Positions 22,930-31,373 of a DNA stretch of 37,949 bases are shown in pieces. Position numbers and translations under genes: made by a program. Source of the stretch: Actinomycetes bacterium (GTDB lineage: Bacteria > Actinomycetota > Actinomycetes > Actinomycetales > Cellulomonadaceae); the NCBI GenBank assembly GCA_023432565.1, contig JAEYUL010000062.1, positions 1 to 37,949 on the forward strand. Direction: 5' to 3'. The notes below the pieces were generated by a model. It was given only the letters and a program-made list of their open reading frames with translations. It did not search any database and had not been told where the DNA came from. Every line of letters begins with the position of its first letter. Within the stretch, counting starts at the first letter, position 1.

Positions 22930-23724
22930 TCAGCGCCCGACAGGCCGGTCCTGACGACCTGTGTGCGACTTCGTGGAGAACGCTCCCGCCAGCTGGCGGG
23001 AGCGTTCTGCTATCCCCCACCGGGTGACCTTCACGAGAGCCTCGACGACGATGTCCCGGCTCATCTTCGAGGCGCCGAGCTCGCGCTCGACGAACGTGAT
23101 CGGCACCTCGATCACCCGCGCGCCGGCCGCGAGCGACCGCAGGGTCATGTCGATCTGGAAGCAGTACCCGCGCGAGGCGACGTCCCCGAGCGGCAGGCTG
23201 CGCAGCAGATCCGCGCGGTAGGCGCGGAAGCCACCGGTCGCGTCGCGCACAGGGATGCCGAGCAGGAGGCGCGTGTACGTGTTGGCGCCGCGGGACAGCA
23301 GCTCGCGGTTCTTGGGCCAGTTCACGACGCTGCCGCCCGGCACCCAGCGCGACCCGAGGACGAGGTCCGCATCGGGCACCGCCGAGAGCAGCGCGGGCAG
23401 GTCCTGTGCGCGGTGCGAGCCGTCCGCGTCCATCTCGACGACGACGTCGTACCCGCGCTCGAGCGCCCACCCGAACCCCGCGACGTACGCCGCACCCAGC
23501 CCGAGCTTGGCCGTGCGGTGCAGCACGGACACCGAACGCGCGACGCCCGCGTCACGCTCGTCCGCAGCGATCTGCTCCACGAGCTGGCCCGTGCCGTCAG
23601 GCGAGCCGTCGTCGACGACGAGCACGTCGGCCTCGGGCACGTGCTCGGCCAGCCGCGCCAAGGCGCCCGGGATCGACTCCTTCTCGTTGTACGTCGGGAC
23701 GACGACGAGGACTCGTGCACTCAC
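22930..23724 (-). CDS. ppm1: Polyprenol monophosphomannose synthase
   Basis: 264-residue GT2-family glycosyltransferase that moves mannose from GDP-mannose to polyprenol phosphate, providing the donor for mannosylation of lipids and proteins outside the membrane. VVVPTYNEKESIP, VVDDGSPDGTG, EMDADGSHRAQDLP (the D-x-D nucleotide-sugar site) and GSRWVPGGSVVNWPKNR are conserved. The GTG start overlaps the lnt stop by 4 bp, so translation is coupled. In M. tuberculosis lnt and ppm1 domains are fused in Rv2051c; here they are separate. The last 30 codons contain a 32-bp palindrome and look lineage-specific. Confidence 0.93.
   Translation of the reverse strand: MSARVLVVVPTYNEKESIPGALARLAEHVPEADVLVVDDGSPDGTGQLVEQIAADERDAGVARSVSVLHRTAKLGLGAAYVAGFGWALERGYDVVVEMDADGSHRAQDLPALLSAVPDADLVLGSRWVPGGSVVNWPKNRELLSRGANTYTRLLLGIPVRDATGGFRAYRADLLRSLPLGDVASRGYCFQIDMTLRSLAAGARVIEVPITFVERELGASKMSRDIVVEALVKVTRWGIAERSRQLAGAFSTKSHTGRQDRPVGR
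22977..23008. terminator. 32-bp perfect palindrome, likely bidirectional terminator
   Basis: The 14-nt arms AGAACGCTCCCGCC and GGCGGGAGCGTTCT flank AGCT, which is itself self-complementary. It lies 62 bp after the rbpA stop and inside the last codons of ppm1, so it can terminate both convergent genes. Its position within ppm1 coding sequence is unusual. Confidence 0.7.
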
Positions 23725-25283
23725 GCGGGCTCCCCCCGGTTCGTGCCGCGCAACCGCACGGCTCCTACCGCCCCGAAGACGACGGCACAGACGGCCAGGG
23801 CGTCGATGCCCCACGCCGGCCACGCCCCGAGGCGGGTTGCCCACGTCTGCGACGTGCGCAGCGGAAGGCTAGCGATCATCTGGTCTGCCGTGAACAGCTC
23901 GGTGCTCTGCGTGAGCGCGCCGTTCGGCTGGATCACCCCGCTGACGCCGACGGTGGAGATCTGCACGGTCGCGCGTCCGTGCTCGACGGCACGGATCCGG
24001 GACATCGCCAGCTGCTGGGTCGACTCGTCGGACATGCCGAACGTCGCGTTGTTCGTCTGCACCACGAGGATCTCGCCGCCCGCTCTCACGGCCGACCGCA
24101 CGAGCTCGTCGTACGCGACCTCGAAGCAGATCACGTCGGCGATGCCGACCGTCCGGCCGAGACGCTCGGACTCGAGCGGGACGAGACCGTCGCCCTCCCC
24201 CGGCAGCATGTCGCGGGTCACCCGGTCCACCGCGGAGGAGAACACCCGAGCGACCGAGCGCAGGGGGATGTACTCGGCAAACGGCGCGGGATGCCGCTTG
24301 GAGTAGCTCGCGACCACGCCTTGTCCGGGCTGCCACAAGACTGAGGTGTTGTACCGACCTCCCTCGTCGGGGTACTCGACGGTGCCGACGAGCATCGGCG
24401 CACCGACCGTCTCGGCGGCCTCGTCGATGGCCGCCGCGGCCTGGTCGTCGACCTGCGGGTCGATGTCCGTGCCGTTCTCCGGCCACAGCACGAGGTCCAG
24501 CTCGCCGGGCTCGACGTGGTCCAGGAGGGCGTGCGTGCCTCGCACGTGGTTGTCGAGGACCACGGCGCGCCGCCCGAAGGCGTCCAGCCCGTGACCCGGC
24601 ACGTTGCCCTGGACGGCCCCGACATTCAACGTCCCGCTCTGCGCACCCGTCGGCAATGACACCGCGAAGCCCGCCAGGACCAGCGCGACCGCCGCCAGCC
24701 CGCTGCCGGAGGCCGTCAGCAGACGCGCGTGCCGCAGCTCGACGAGCGCGCGCCCGAGCAGGACGCCCACCGCGCAGACCACCGCGCTGAGCAGGGGCAC
24801 GCCGCCGAGCGCGGCGAACCCGAGCAACGGCGACTCCGACTGCGAGAAGGCGAGGCGGCCCCACGGGAACCCGCCGAACGGCCAGAACGACAGCGCCTCC
24901 TCGAGCGCCACCCAGATCACGACGAAGACCGGCACCTGCCACCACGGGCTACGCCAGACGGCCTCCCCCCGTCGCGCCCAGGTCCATGCCGCGCCGAACA
25001 GCGCGACGTACGCGGCGCACGCGAGCGACAGCATGAGCCACGGGACGGGCCCGACCGCCTCATCGGCCCACGTCAGCAGGGCCGGGTAGAACGCCAGACC
25101 CCACACGAGCCCGACGAGCGCGTTCCAGCGCGCGCTGTCGCGGCGCAGCGCGAGGTACAGCAGGGCGATCCCGGCGAACGCGCCCGGCCACAGGCCTGGT
25201 CCCGGGAACGCGACACGAGCCGCCAGTCCGCCGGCGAGGGCGAGCAGCAGCGTCCACCATCGGGACGGTCGGGCGGCGGGCAC
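23721..25283 (-). CDS. lnt: Apolipoprotein N-acyltransferase
   Basis: 520-residue membrane enzyme that adds the third acyl chain to the N-terminal cysteine of lipoproteins. About seven hydrophobic segments in residues 8-210 precede the nitrilase-like catalytic domain, whose triad is present: LVLWPENGTD (E269), SYSKRHPAPFAEYIP (K329) and ADVICFEVAYDE (C386). Start GTG at 25283 lies 6 nt after TAGGCT, a leaderless arrangement. It overlaps ppm1 by 4 bp, and the pair corresponds to the two domains of mycobacterial Ppm1. Confidence 0.94.
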   Translation of the reverse strand: MPAARPSRWWTLLLALAGGLAARVAFPGPGLWPGAFAGIALLYLALRRDSARWNALVGLVWGLAFYPALLTWADEAVGPVPWLMLSLACAAYVALFGAAWTWARRGEAVWRSPWWQVPVFVVIWVALEEALSFWPFGGFPWGRLAFSQSESPLLGFAALGGVPLLSAVVCAVGVLLGRALVELRHARLLTASGSGLAAVALVLAGFAVSLPTGAQSGTLNVGAVQGNVPGHGLDAFGRRAVVLDNHVRGTHALLDHVEPGELDLVLWPENGTDIDPQVDDQAAAAIDEAAETVGAPMLVGTVEYPDEGGRYNTSVLWQPGQGVVASYSKRHPAPFAEYIPLRSVARVFSSAVDRVTRDMLPGEGDGLVPLESERLGRTVGIADVICFEVAYDELVRSAVRAGGEILVVQTNNATFGMSDESTQQLAMSRIRAVEHGRATVQISTVGVSGVIQPNGALTQSTELFTADQMIASLPLRTSQTWATRLGAWPAWGIDALAVCAVVFGAVGAVRLRGTNRGEPA

Positions 25284-25289
25284 CGCGCC

Positions 25290-25295
25290 AGCCTA
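25290..25295 (-). promoter_or_regulatory. -10 box TAGGCT, leaderless arrangement
   Basis: On the minus strand TAGGCT ends 6 nt before the lnt GTG. Confidence 0.55.
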
Positions 25296-25501
25296 GGCGA
25301 CCCGGATGTGCGTCCAGGACGACCCGTCTGGGACCTCGTCCCGCGCTGCCGGCGAGGCCGACCGACCGGCCCGCGTGTCCTTCGTACCGGAAGCGCGCTA
25401 AGCGCGACGACCGTTGTCTACTGAACACGCGGGCCCGGTCGGAGCCTGTGGATCTCCACCGGACGACTCCACCGCTCCCTCAGCGGCGACTCCTCGACCG
25501 G

Positions 25502-25547
25502 CGGGTGACCTCGTCGTCACGGCGCCCCCTGGGCGGCGGGTCACCCG
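25502..25547 (-). other. Hairpin at the start of a predicted transcript
   Basis: CGGGTGACC (25502-25510) and GGTCACCCG (25539-25547) are perfect 9-bp arms; CGCCC/GGGCG (25523-25535) forms an inner stem. It starts within a few bases of the transcription start predicted from the adjacent promoter. Confidence 0.55.
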
Positions 25548-25549
25548 GA

Positions 25550-25577
25550 AAACTACCGCTCTCAGAAACGCTGTCAA
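25550..25577 (-). promoter_or_regulatory. Consensus-like promoter in the intergenic gap
   Basis: On the minus strand a perfect TTGACA (25572-25577) is followed after 16 bp by TAGTTT (25550-25555). It points toward lnt, 260 bp away, but lnt has its own leaderless -10, so it may drive a leader or a small RNA. Confidence 0.6.
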
Positions 25578-25818
25578 CCCCGCGTCGTCGCAGGCCACGA
25601 GCCTCGACGCAGGTCAGCGCAGGCCCGCTCGGAGGCGATGGATCTCCGCGCTCGGCGTGTCGCCCGCGTGTCGCTCCCGCAACCTCGTCGTGTCCGGATC
25701 GTGACCGTCGCCGACCCTCCGACGACGCGCTCCGAGGGCCCACCGACGTGCGGGAAATTCACCCGGTCGCCACGCTCGGGCCGTGGGAGCGGCGCCGACT
25801 CGCGCTCCCGGCCGGCCC

Positions 25819-27432
25819 TCAGCCGAGCGCGTCGAAGAGCACGACACCGTCACGCACGGTCCGCAGGCACCGGGGAGGCGGCTCGTCGCGGCCGAGCAGC
25901 GGCAGCAGCGGCGTCCCGGCCTGCGCGTCCGGGCTCCAGGCCGACAGGCGGCCGTCCGGGGCCTGCACCGCCAGGTTCTCGGCACGCCAGACCGCCAGGT
26001 GCGCAGGGGCACCCACCCGCAGCTCGCCGACGTGGTCGAGGCCGGCCAGCCGCCACCCGCCGCGCGTGGCCGCACGGAAGGCTGCGCGCGCCGACACGCG
26101 CTGCTCGCTCGCGTGGTGCTCCACCGCCGCGCGCACGCCCGCCCACGGGTCGAGCGGCGTCACCGGCGAGTCGGAGCCGAACGCGAGCGGGACGCCCGCG
26201 CCCGCCAGGTCGGCGAGCGGGTTCAGCGCGGCTGCCCGCGCGCGCCCGAGCCTGGTCGCGTACATGCCGTCGGGACCGCCCCACGCCGCGTCGAACGCGG
26301 GCTGGACGCTCAGCTGCACGCCCAGCAGCACGAGGGCCGCCAGGGTCGGCGCGTCGATCATCTCCGCGTGCTCGAGCCGCAGCCCCGTCCGCGCGATCGC
26401 GGCGTGTCCCTCGACGTCGACGGCCGCGCGCAGGCCGAGCAGGAGCTCGTCCATCGCACGGTCCCCGATCACGTGGAAGCCCGCCTGCACGCCGGCGCGC
26501 GACGCCGCGGTGATGTGGTTCGCGATGCGCTCCGCGGTCAGGTGCAGGACGCCGTCGCCCGGTGCGTCGAGATACGGCGCGCGGAGCGCTGCGGTGCGCG
26601 ACCCGATCGAGCCGTCGACGTTGAGGTCGCCCCCCAGGCCCGTCAGGCCCGGGATCGCAGCCAGCACCTCGCGCGCGTCGTCGACCGTCTCGCACGGCTC
26701 GCCTCGGTACGCCACGAGGTGCGGCAGCCCGTTGCCGGGGTCCCGCGTGAGGTCGAGGAGCTCACGCAGGCCGTCGCGCGTGTCGATGAAGGGCGCCGAG
26801 TGCTCGTGCACGGAGGCGATGCCGCTCGCCGCGGCGTGGTCCAGCGCGCGACGGTACAGCCGCGTGCGCCGTGCACCGTCCAGGGCCCGGGCGGCCTCGC
26901 GGGCCGCGTGGTGCGCCGCGCCCTGCACGCGACCGTCGGGCGCCCAGCCGGCCATGCGCTCGAGACCGAGCTCGGCGGCGAGCGCGCTCGACACCACGGC
27001 GGAGTGGATGTCCGCGCGGGCCAGGTACACGCGCGCACCGCGCGCGGCCGCGTCGAGCTCGTCGCGCGTCGGGCCGCGCCCCTCCGGCCAGCCCGTCTCG
27101 TCCCAGCCGAAGCCGAGCAGCACGTCGTGACCGCGGTGCGCGTCGCTCGCCCGGCGCACGGCACCGAGCGCCTCCTCGAGCGACCGTGCCGGGCTCAGGT
27201 CCACCGACTCCAGCGCCAGGCCCGTCTCGAGCACGTGCAGATGGGCGTCGACGAACCCCGGCGTCACGATCGCGCCGTCCAGGTCGACGACCTCGTCGGC
27301 GCGTGCGGCGAAGCCGTCCGCCGTGTCGTCCGCGCCGAGCCAGGCGACGGTCCCGTCCTCGACGAGCAGGGCCTCGGCGAACGGGTCGGCCGGGGAGTGC
27401 ACGACGCCGCCGCGGTACAGGGTGGAGCTCAC
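25819..27432 (-). CDS. YtcJ-like amidohydrolase (amidohydrolase family 3)
   Basis: 537-residue metal-dependent hydrolase of the amidohydrolase superfamily. PGFVDAHLHVLETG carries the HxH metal site, FHVIGDRAMDELL and LRLEHAEMI give later histidines, and LAFGSDSPVTPLDPWAGVRAAV contains the conserved Asp. The N- and C-terminal strands form the composite beta-sandwich typical of the YtcJ/NfdA type. Substrates are unknown, usually amides or N-formyl compounds. The GTG at 27432 is preferred over 27450: TATCGT lies 6 nt upstream and there is no ribosome-binding site, so it is probably leaderless. Confidence 0.92.
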   Translation of the reverse strand: MSSTLYRGGVVHSPADPFAEALLVEDGTVAWLGADDTADGFAARADEVVDLDGAIVTPGFVDAHLHVLETGLALESVDLSPARSLEEALGAVRRASDAHRGHDVLLGFGWDETGWPEGRGPTRDELDAAARGARVYLARADIHSAVVSSALAAELGLERMAGWAPDGRVQGAAHHAAREAARALDGARRTRLYRRALDHAAASGIASVHEHSAPFIDTRDGLRELLDLTRDPGNGLPHLVAYRGEPCETVDDAREVLAAIPGLTGLGGDLNVDGSIGSRTAALRAPYLDAPGDGVLHLTAERIANHITAASRAGVQAGFHVIGDRAMDELLLGLRAAVDVEGHAAIARTGLRLEHAEMIDAPTLAALVLLGVQLSVQPAFDAAWGGPDGMYATRLGRARAAALNPLADLAGAGVPLAFGSDSPVTPLDPWAGVRAAVEHHASEQRVSARAAFRAATRGGWRLAGLDHVGELRVGAPAHLAVWRAENLAVQAPDGRLSAWSPDAQAGTPLLPLLGRDEPPPRCLRTVRDGVVLFDALG

Positions 27433-27438
27433 ACGCGC

Positions 27439-27444
27439 ACGATA
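27439..27444 (-). promoter_or_regulatory. -10 box TATCGT, leaderless arrangement
   Basis: On the minus strand TATCGT ends 6 nt before the amidohydrolase GTG at 27432. Confidence 0.6.
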
Positions 27445-27483
27445 GGGCACCGACGCGACCCGGGCCTTCTCGGAGGGGTGCGC

Positions 27484-27502
27484 TGCCGCAGGTGAGGCGG
27501 CA
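27484..27502 (-). terminator. Possible hairpin after helY
   Basis: TGCCGC and GCGGCA are perfect 6-bp arms around a 7-nt loop, 20 bp after the helY stop. It is short and has no T-tract. Confidence 0.35.
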
Positions 27503-27522
27503 TCTCGTCCGGGGTGTCCCGG

Positions 27523-30432
27523 TCACACCGACGAGTACGCCACCACTCCGCGACGCAATGCCGCCACCGCCGCCGACGCCGTCGTCCTGACCCGCTCGTT
27601 GGGACCCGCCTGGCTCAGCTGGTCGAGCACGTCGATGACCTGCTTGCACCACCGCACGAAGTCCCCTGCGGTGAGGTCGGAGCCGCGCAGGACGGCCTCG
27701 AGGCTGCGGCCCGCCGCCCAGCGGTGGACCGCAGCGACCAGACCGAGGTCCAAGGGCTGGATCGTCTCGAGCCGGTGCGCAGCCTCGAGGTCCTCGAGCT
27801 GCGACCACGCCCGGACCGTGCCCTCGAGCGCCAGCCCGAGCCGCGAACGGGGGCCTCCCGGCACGTGCGGCTCCGCGTCCTCCTCACGGCGCGACCGGTA
27901 CACGACCGTCGAGACGGCCGCCGCGAGGCCCGGCACGTCGAGGTCGTCCCACACGCCGCGGCGCAGGCACTCGGCGAGCAGGAGGTCGTTCTCGGCGTAG
28001 ATGCGACGCAGCCACCGGCCGTCGGCCGTGACCCGCAGCGCACGCGGGCCGTCGGCGGGCTCGAGGTAGCCGAGCGCGACCAGCACGTCGCAGGTGCGGT
28101 CGAACACCGCGGAGATCGAGCCGGTGCGGCCCGCGATCCGGCCGACCAGGGCGTCGTGCTCGGACTTGAGCCGTGCCCAGCGTTCCGCCCAGCGCGCGTG
28201 CTCCTCACGGTCCGGGCAGGCGTGGCACGGGTGTGCGCGCAGCTCCCGCCGCAGCTGGACGAGGTGCGCGTCGTCCTCGCCGCGAGCCGGCCGCCGCCGC
28301 CGCTCTTGGGGCGCTGGGGTGAGGTCGGCGACGGCGGCGCGCAGCCTGGCGGCGAGGTCGCGCCGCGCGGCCGCCGAACGCACGCTCACGTCGCGCGGGA
28401 CGCGCACGTGGCCGACCGTGCGCACCCCGGTGCCGACGTCGGAGACCGCCAGGCGCAGCACCTGACGGTCCGTGGTCAGCACGGTCGGTCGCGGGCCCTC
28501 GAACCCGCCCGTGAGGCCGGGCTCGACGACGACGACGAAGCCGCTGCGTCGACCGGCCGGGACCTCGAGCACGTCGCCCGGCCGCAGTCCCTCGAGCGAG
28601 GCGAGCGCGCGGGCACGCCGCGCACCGGCCTCCTGGCGCGTCGCGTCCTTCTCCGCGCGTGAGATCTGGCGCCGCAGCGCCGCGTACTGGGCGAAGTCGC
28701 CCAGGTGGCACTGCATGGCCTCGGCGTAGCCCTCGAGGGCCTCGGTGTGGGCCTGGGCCTGCCGTGCCAGCCCGACGACGCCGCGGTCCGCCTGGAACTG
28801 CGCGAAGGACGTCTCGAGCACCTCGCGCGCGCGTTCGCGGCCGACCTGGGCGACGAGGTTGACGGCCATGTTGTAGGTCGGTCGGAAGCTCGACCGCAGC
28901 GGGTACAGACGCTTGGACGCCAGCCCTGCGAGCTGCACCGGGTCGAGACCCTGGTGGGCCACGACGACCGCGTGGCCCTCGACGTCGATTCCCCGCCGCC
29001 CGGCGCGCCCGGTCAGCTGCGTGTACTCCCCCGGCGTGACGTCGACGTGCCGCGACCCGTCCCACTTCACGAGCTTCTCGAGGACGACGGACCGTGCGGG
29101 CATGTTGATCCCGAGGGCGAGGGTCTCGGTGGCGAAGACGACCTTGACCAGCCCGCGCGAGAACAGGTCCTCGACCGTCTCCTTGAACAGCGGGAGCATC
29201 CCGGCGTGGTGGGCGGCCACACCCCGTGCGAGCGCGTCGGCGAGCTGCCAGTACCCGAGCACCTCGAGGTCCTCGGGCGGGACGGCGGCGCACCGCTGCT
29301 CGACGACCTGGCGGATCTGCGCCTGCTCGGCGGGCGTCGTCAGGCGGACCCCCGCCGCGAGGCACTGCTCGACCGCGGCCTCGCAGCCCGCGCGGGAGAA
29401 GATGAAGACGATCGCCGGCAGCAGCCCCTCACGGTCGAGCAGGTCCACCACGGCGAACCGCGGCGCGGGACGCACGCCCGGCCCGCCGCTGCCCGGGCGC
29501 CCACCGGCGGGGCGATGACCGCCGCGGCCCCGGTACCCCCGGTCACCCGGCCCCCTGCGGTCGTCGGAGGCTCGGGGGGCCAGGAGCCGGCGCAGGTCGG
29601 GGTTGATGGGTGGGTCGACGCCGGGGTCCGTCGGGTCGACGTGCCCGGCGTACAGTTCGAGCAGCTCGTCTCGTACCAGCACGTGCTGACCGAGCGGCAC
29701 GGGCCGGTGCTCGCTCACCACGACAGTGGTGTCCCCCCGCACGGTCGCGAGCCAGTCGCCGAACTCCTCGGCGTTCGAGACCGTGGCCGACAACGAGACG
29801 AGCTGCACGTCGTCCGGGAGGTGGATGATGACCTCTTCCCAGACCGGCCCGCGAAAACGGTCCGCGAGGTAGTGGACCTCGTCCATCACGACGTACCCGA
29901 GCCCCGCGAGGGATCCGGATCCGGCGTACAGCATGTTGCGCAGCACCTCGGTCGTCATGACGACGACGGGCGCCTCGGAGTTGACGGTCGTGTCACCCGT
30001 GAGCAGGCCGACCTCGTCCGGCCCGTACCGTCGCACGAGATCCGCGTACTTCTGGTTCGACAGCGCCTTGATCGGTGTGGTGTAGAACGCCTTGCGCCCG
30101 GCGGTCAGCGCCAGGTGCACGGCGAACTCGCCGACGACCGTCTTGCCCGCACCGGTCGGCGCGGCGACCAGGACCCCGCTGCCGCGCTCGAGCGCTCGGC
30201 ACGCGTCCAGCTGGAAGTCGTCGAGCTCGAACCCGACCAGCTCGCGGAACTGCGCGAGCTCACCGCGCTCGTCGGTGGCCCTGCGGCGCGCCGCGGCGTA
30301 ACGCTCTGCAGGAGAGGGCTCACGGTCGTCCGCGAGGCGCGCACCGCCTGCGCCACGCATCGACGTGCCGGGCGCGTCCTGCGACGCGGACGGCGCGGAC
30401 GACTGACGGCGATGGCGGGAGCGGGACGGCAC
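27523..30432 (-). CDS. helY: Ski2/Mtr4-type RNA helicase HelY
   Basis: 969-residue DExH-box ATP-dependent helicase, probably acting in RNA turnover. Walker A APTGAGKT (91-98), PIKALSNQKY, GDTTVNSEAPVVVMTTEVLRNML, MDEVHYL (DEVH box), SATVSNAEEFGDWL and TGRAGRRGID are all present. A Gly/Arg-rich insert lies around residues 290-330. The C-terminal half matches the Ski2-like C-terminal helical domain (SSFRPTYNMAVNLV, ETSFAQFQ). In mycobacteria helY follows tatA-tatC, as here. GTG at 30432 lies 6 nt after TAGGGT with no ribosome-binding site, so the transcript may be leaderless even though the gene follows the diacylglycerol kinase by 23 bp. Confidence 0.94.
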   Translation of the reverse strand: MPSRSRHRRQSSAPSASQDAPGTSMRGAGGARLADDREPSPAERYAAARRRATDERGELAQFRELVGFELDDFQLDACRALERGSGVLVAAPTGAGKTVVGEFAVHLALTAGRKAFYTTPIKALSNQKYADLVRRYGPDEVGLLTGDTTVNSEAPVVVMTTEVLRNMLYAGSGSLAGLGYVVMDEVHYLADRFRGPVWEEVIIHLPDDVQLVSLSATVSNAEEFGDWLATVRGDTTVVVSEHRPVPLGQHVLVRDELLELYAGHVDPTDPGVDPPINPDLRRLLAPRASDDRRGPGDRGYRGRGGHRPAGGRPGSGGPGVRPAPRFAVVDLLDREGLLPAIVFIFSRAGCEAAVEQCLAAGVRLTTPAEQAQIRQVVEQRCAAVPPEDLEVLGYWQLADALARGVAAHHAGMLPLFKETVEDLFSRGLVKVVFATETLALGINMPARSVVLEKLVKWDGSRHVDVTPGEYTQLTGRAGRRGIDVEGHAVVVAHQGLDPVQLAGLASKRLYPLRSSFRPTYNMAVNLVAQVGRERAREVLETSFAQFQADRGVVGLARQAQAHTEALEGYAEAMQCHLGDFAQYAALRRQISRAEKDATRQEAGARRARALASLEGLRPGDVLEVPAGRRSGFVVVVEPGLTGGFEGPRPTVLTTDRQVLRLAVSDVGTGVRTVGHVRVPRDVSVRSAAARRDLAARLRAAVADLTPAPQERRRRPARGEDDAHLVQLRRELRAHPCHACPDREEHARWAERWARLKSEHDALVGRIAGRTGSISAVFDRTCDVLVALGYLEPADGPRALRVTADGRWLRRIYAENDLLLAECLRRGVWDDLDVPGLAAAVSTVVYRSRREEDAEPHVPGGPRSRLGLALEGTVRAWSQLEDLEAAHRLETIQPLDLGLVAAVHRWAAGRSLEAVLRGSDLTAGDFVRWCKQVIDVLDQLSQAGPNERVRTTASAAVAALRRGVVAYSSV

Positions 30433-30438
30433 GTGCCC

Positions 30439-30444
30439 ACCCTA
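30439..30444 (-). promoter_or_regulatory. -10 box TAGGGT, leaderless arrangement
   Basis: On the minus strand TAGGGT ends 6 nt before the helY GTG, giving helY its own promoter within the Tat gene run. Confidence 0.6.
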
Positions 30445-30455
30445 GGCACGCCCGG

Positions 30456-31373
30456 TCAGGCCAGGACGGACAGCGCGCCGGGCACGACGGTCAGCCGCAA
30501 CGGCAACGGACCGATCCGCTCCCCGTCGGCGAACGCCGGCGGGGGGACGGCACCGAGCGCGGGGACCGCCTCGACGAGGACGTCACGCGCGCGCAGGATC
30601 CGCACGCGCGGGTCCCCCGCGTGCTTGCCCCGGTAGAGGCCCGGGAAGATCCGCACGACACCGGACTTCGTGAAGGGGCCTGCGAGCACGACGTCGAGCA
30701 GCCCGTCGTCGAGACGCGCGTCGGGAGCGATCATGACGCCGCCGCCGAACCACCGCGTGTTGGCGACTGCGACCACCGTGCCGGGCTGCTCCCAGACCTG
30801 CCCGTCGTAGGTCACGCGGTACCCGAACGGCCGGAACCGGCTCAGCTCGGCGGCGAGCGCGCGCACGTAGCGCGCCGAACCCTTGGGCCAGGAGTAGCCG
30901 TTCGCCCGGGCGTTGACCGCCGCGTCGATCCCGCACGAGAGCACGCCGACGAACCACTCGGTCTGCCGGGTGCCCGGCGGACCGACCTGCACGGCGTCGA
31001 TGCGGTGCGGCCCGGCTGCGAGGCCGCGCTCGATCGCGCGGACCGACGCGGCGACGTCGCCTCGCGGCAGGCGCAGGGTGCGGGCGATGTCGTTGCCGGT
31101 ACCGGCCGCGACGATGCCGAGCGGCACGTGGGTCCCGGCGACGACGTTCGCCCCGAGGTGCACCATGCCGTCGCCGCCGACGACGACCAGCGCGGCCAGG
31201 TCGCCGACCGCACCTGCCCGCGCGCGGTCCGTGGCCTGCGCCAGCGACGGGCCGGACAGGTCCTCGACCTCCAGGCCGAGCGCACGCAGGCGAGCGTGCG
31301 CCTCGTGCCCGGCGGCCGAGCCGCGCCCCTTGCCCGCGCTCGGGTTCACGACGAGCCCGACGCGGGCCGTCAT
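30456..31373 (-). CDS. Diacylglycerol/sphingosine kinase-family lipid kinase
   Basis: 305-residue soluble lipid kinase of the DagK/YegS type, phosphorylating diacylglycerol or a related lipid with ATP. VNPSAGKGRG (9-18) is the phosphate-binding loop region, VVVGGDGMVHLGANVV (63-78) carries the GGDG motif, and GIVAAGTGNDIARTL follows. FADGERI near the C-terminus is the usual DGE motif. The frame is open upstream to 32081, but the ATG at 31373 overlaps the tatC stop by 4 bp and fits the family start. Its position between tatC and helY suggests co-transcription. Confidence 0.9.
   Translation of the reverse strand: MTARVGLVVNPSAGKGRGSAAGHEAHARLRALGLEVEDLSGPSLAQATDRARAGAVGDLAALVVVGGDGMVHLGANVVAGTHVPLGIVAAGTGNDIARTLRLPRGDVAASVRAIERGLAAGPHRIDAVQVGPPGTRQTEWFVGVLSCGIDAAVNARANGYSWPKGSARYVRALAAELSRFRPFGYRVTYDGQVWEQPGTVVAVANTRWFGGGVMIAPDARLDDGLLDVVLAGPFTKSGVVRIFPGLYRGKHAGDPRVRILRARDVLVEAVPALGAVPPPAFADGERIGPLPLRLTVVPGALSVLA

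Larger units (their letters stand above)
25433..25647. repeat. Pair of 25-bp direct repeats
   Basis: The copies lie at 25433-25457 and 25623-25647, share 21 of 25 bases and both end in TGGATCTCC. They flank the promoter and hairpin in the intergenic gap. Confidence 0.6.
25284..25818. other. 535-bp gap without a credible gene
   Basis: Open frames here lack family matches or ribosome-binding sites. It holds a minus-strand promoter with a perfect -35, a hairpin at its predicted start, the lnt -10 box, and two related 25-bp repeats (25433-25457 and 25623-25647, 21 of 25 identical). No tRNA or known riboswitch was seen. Confidence 0.6.
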
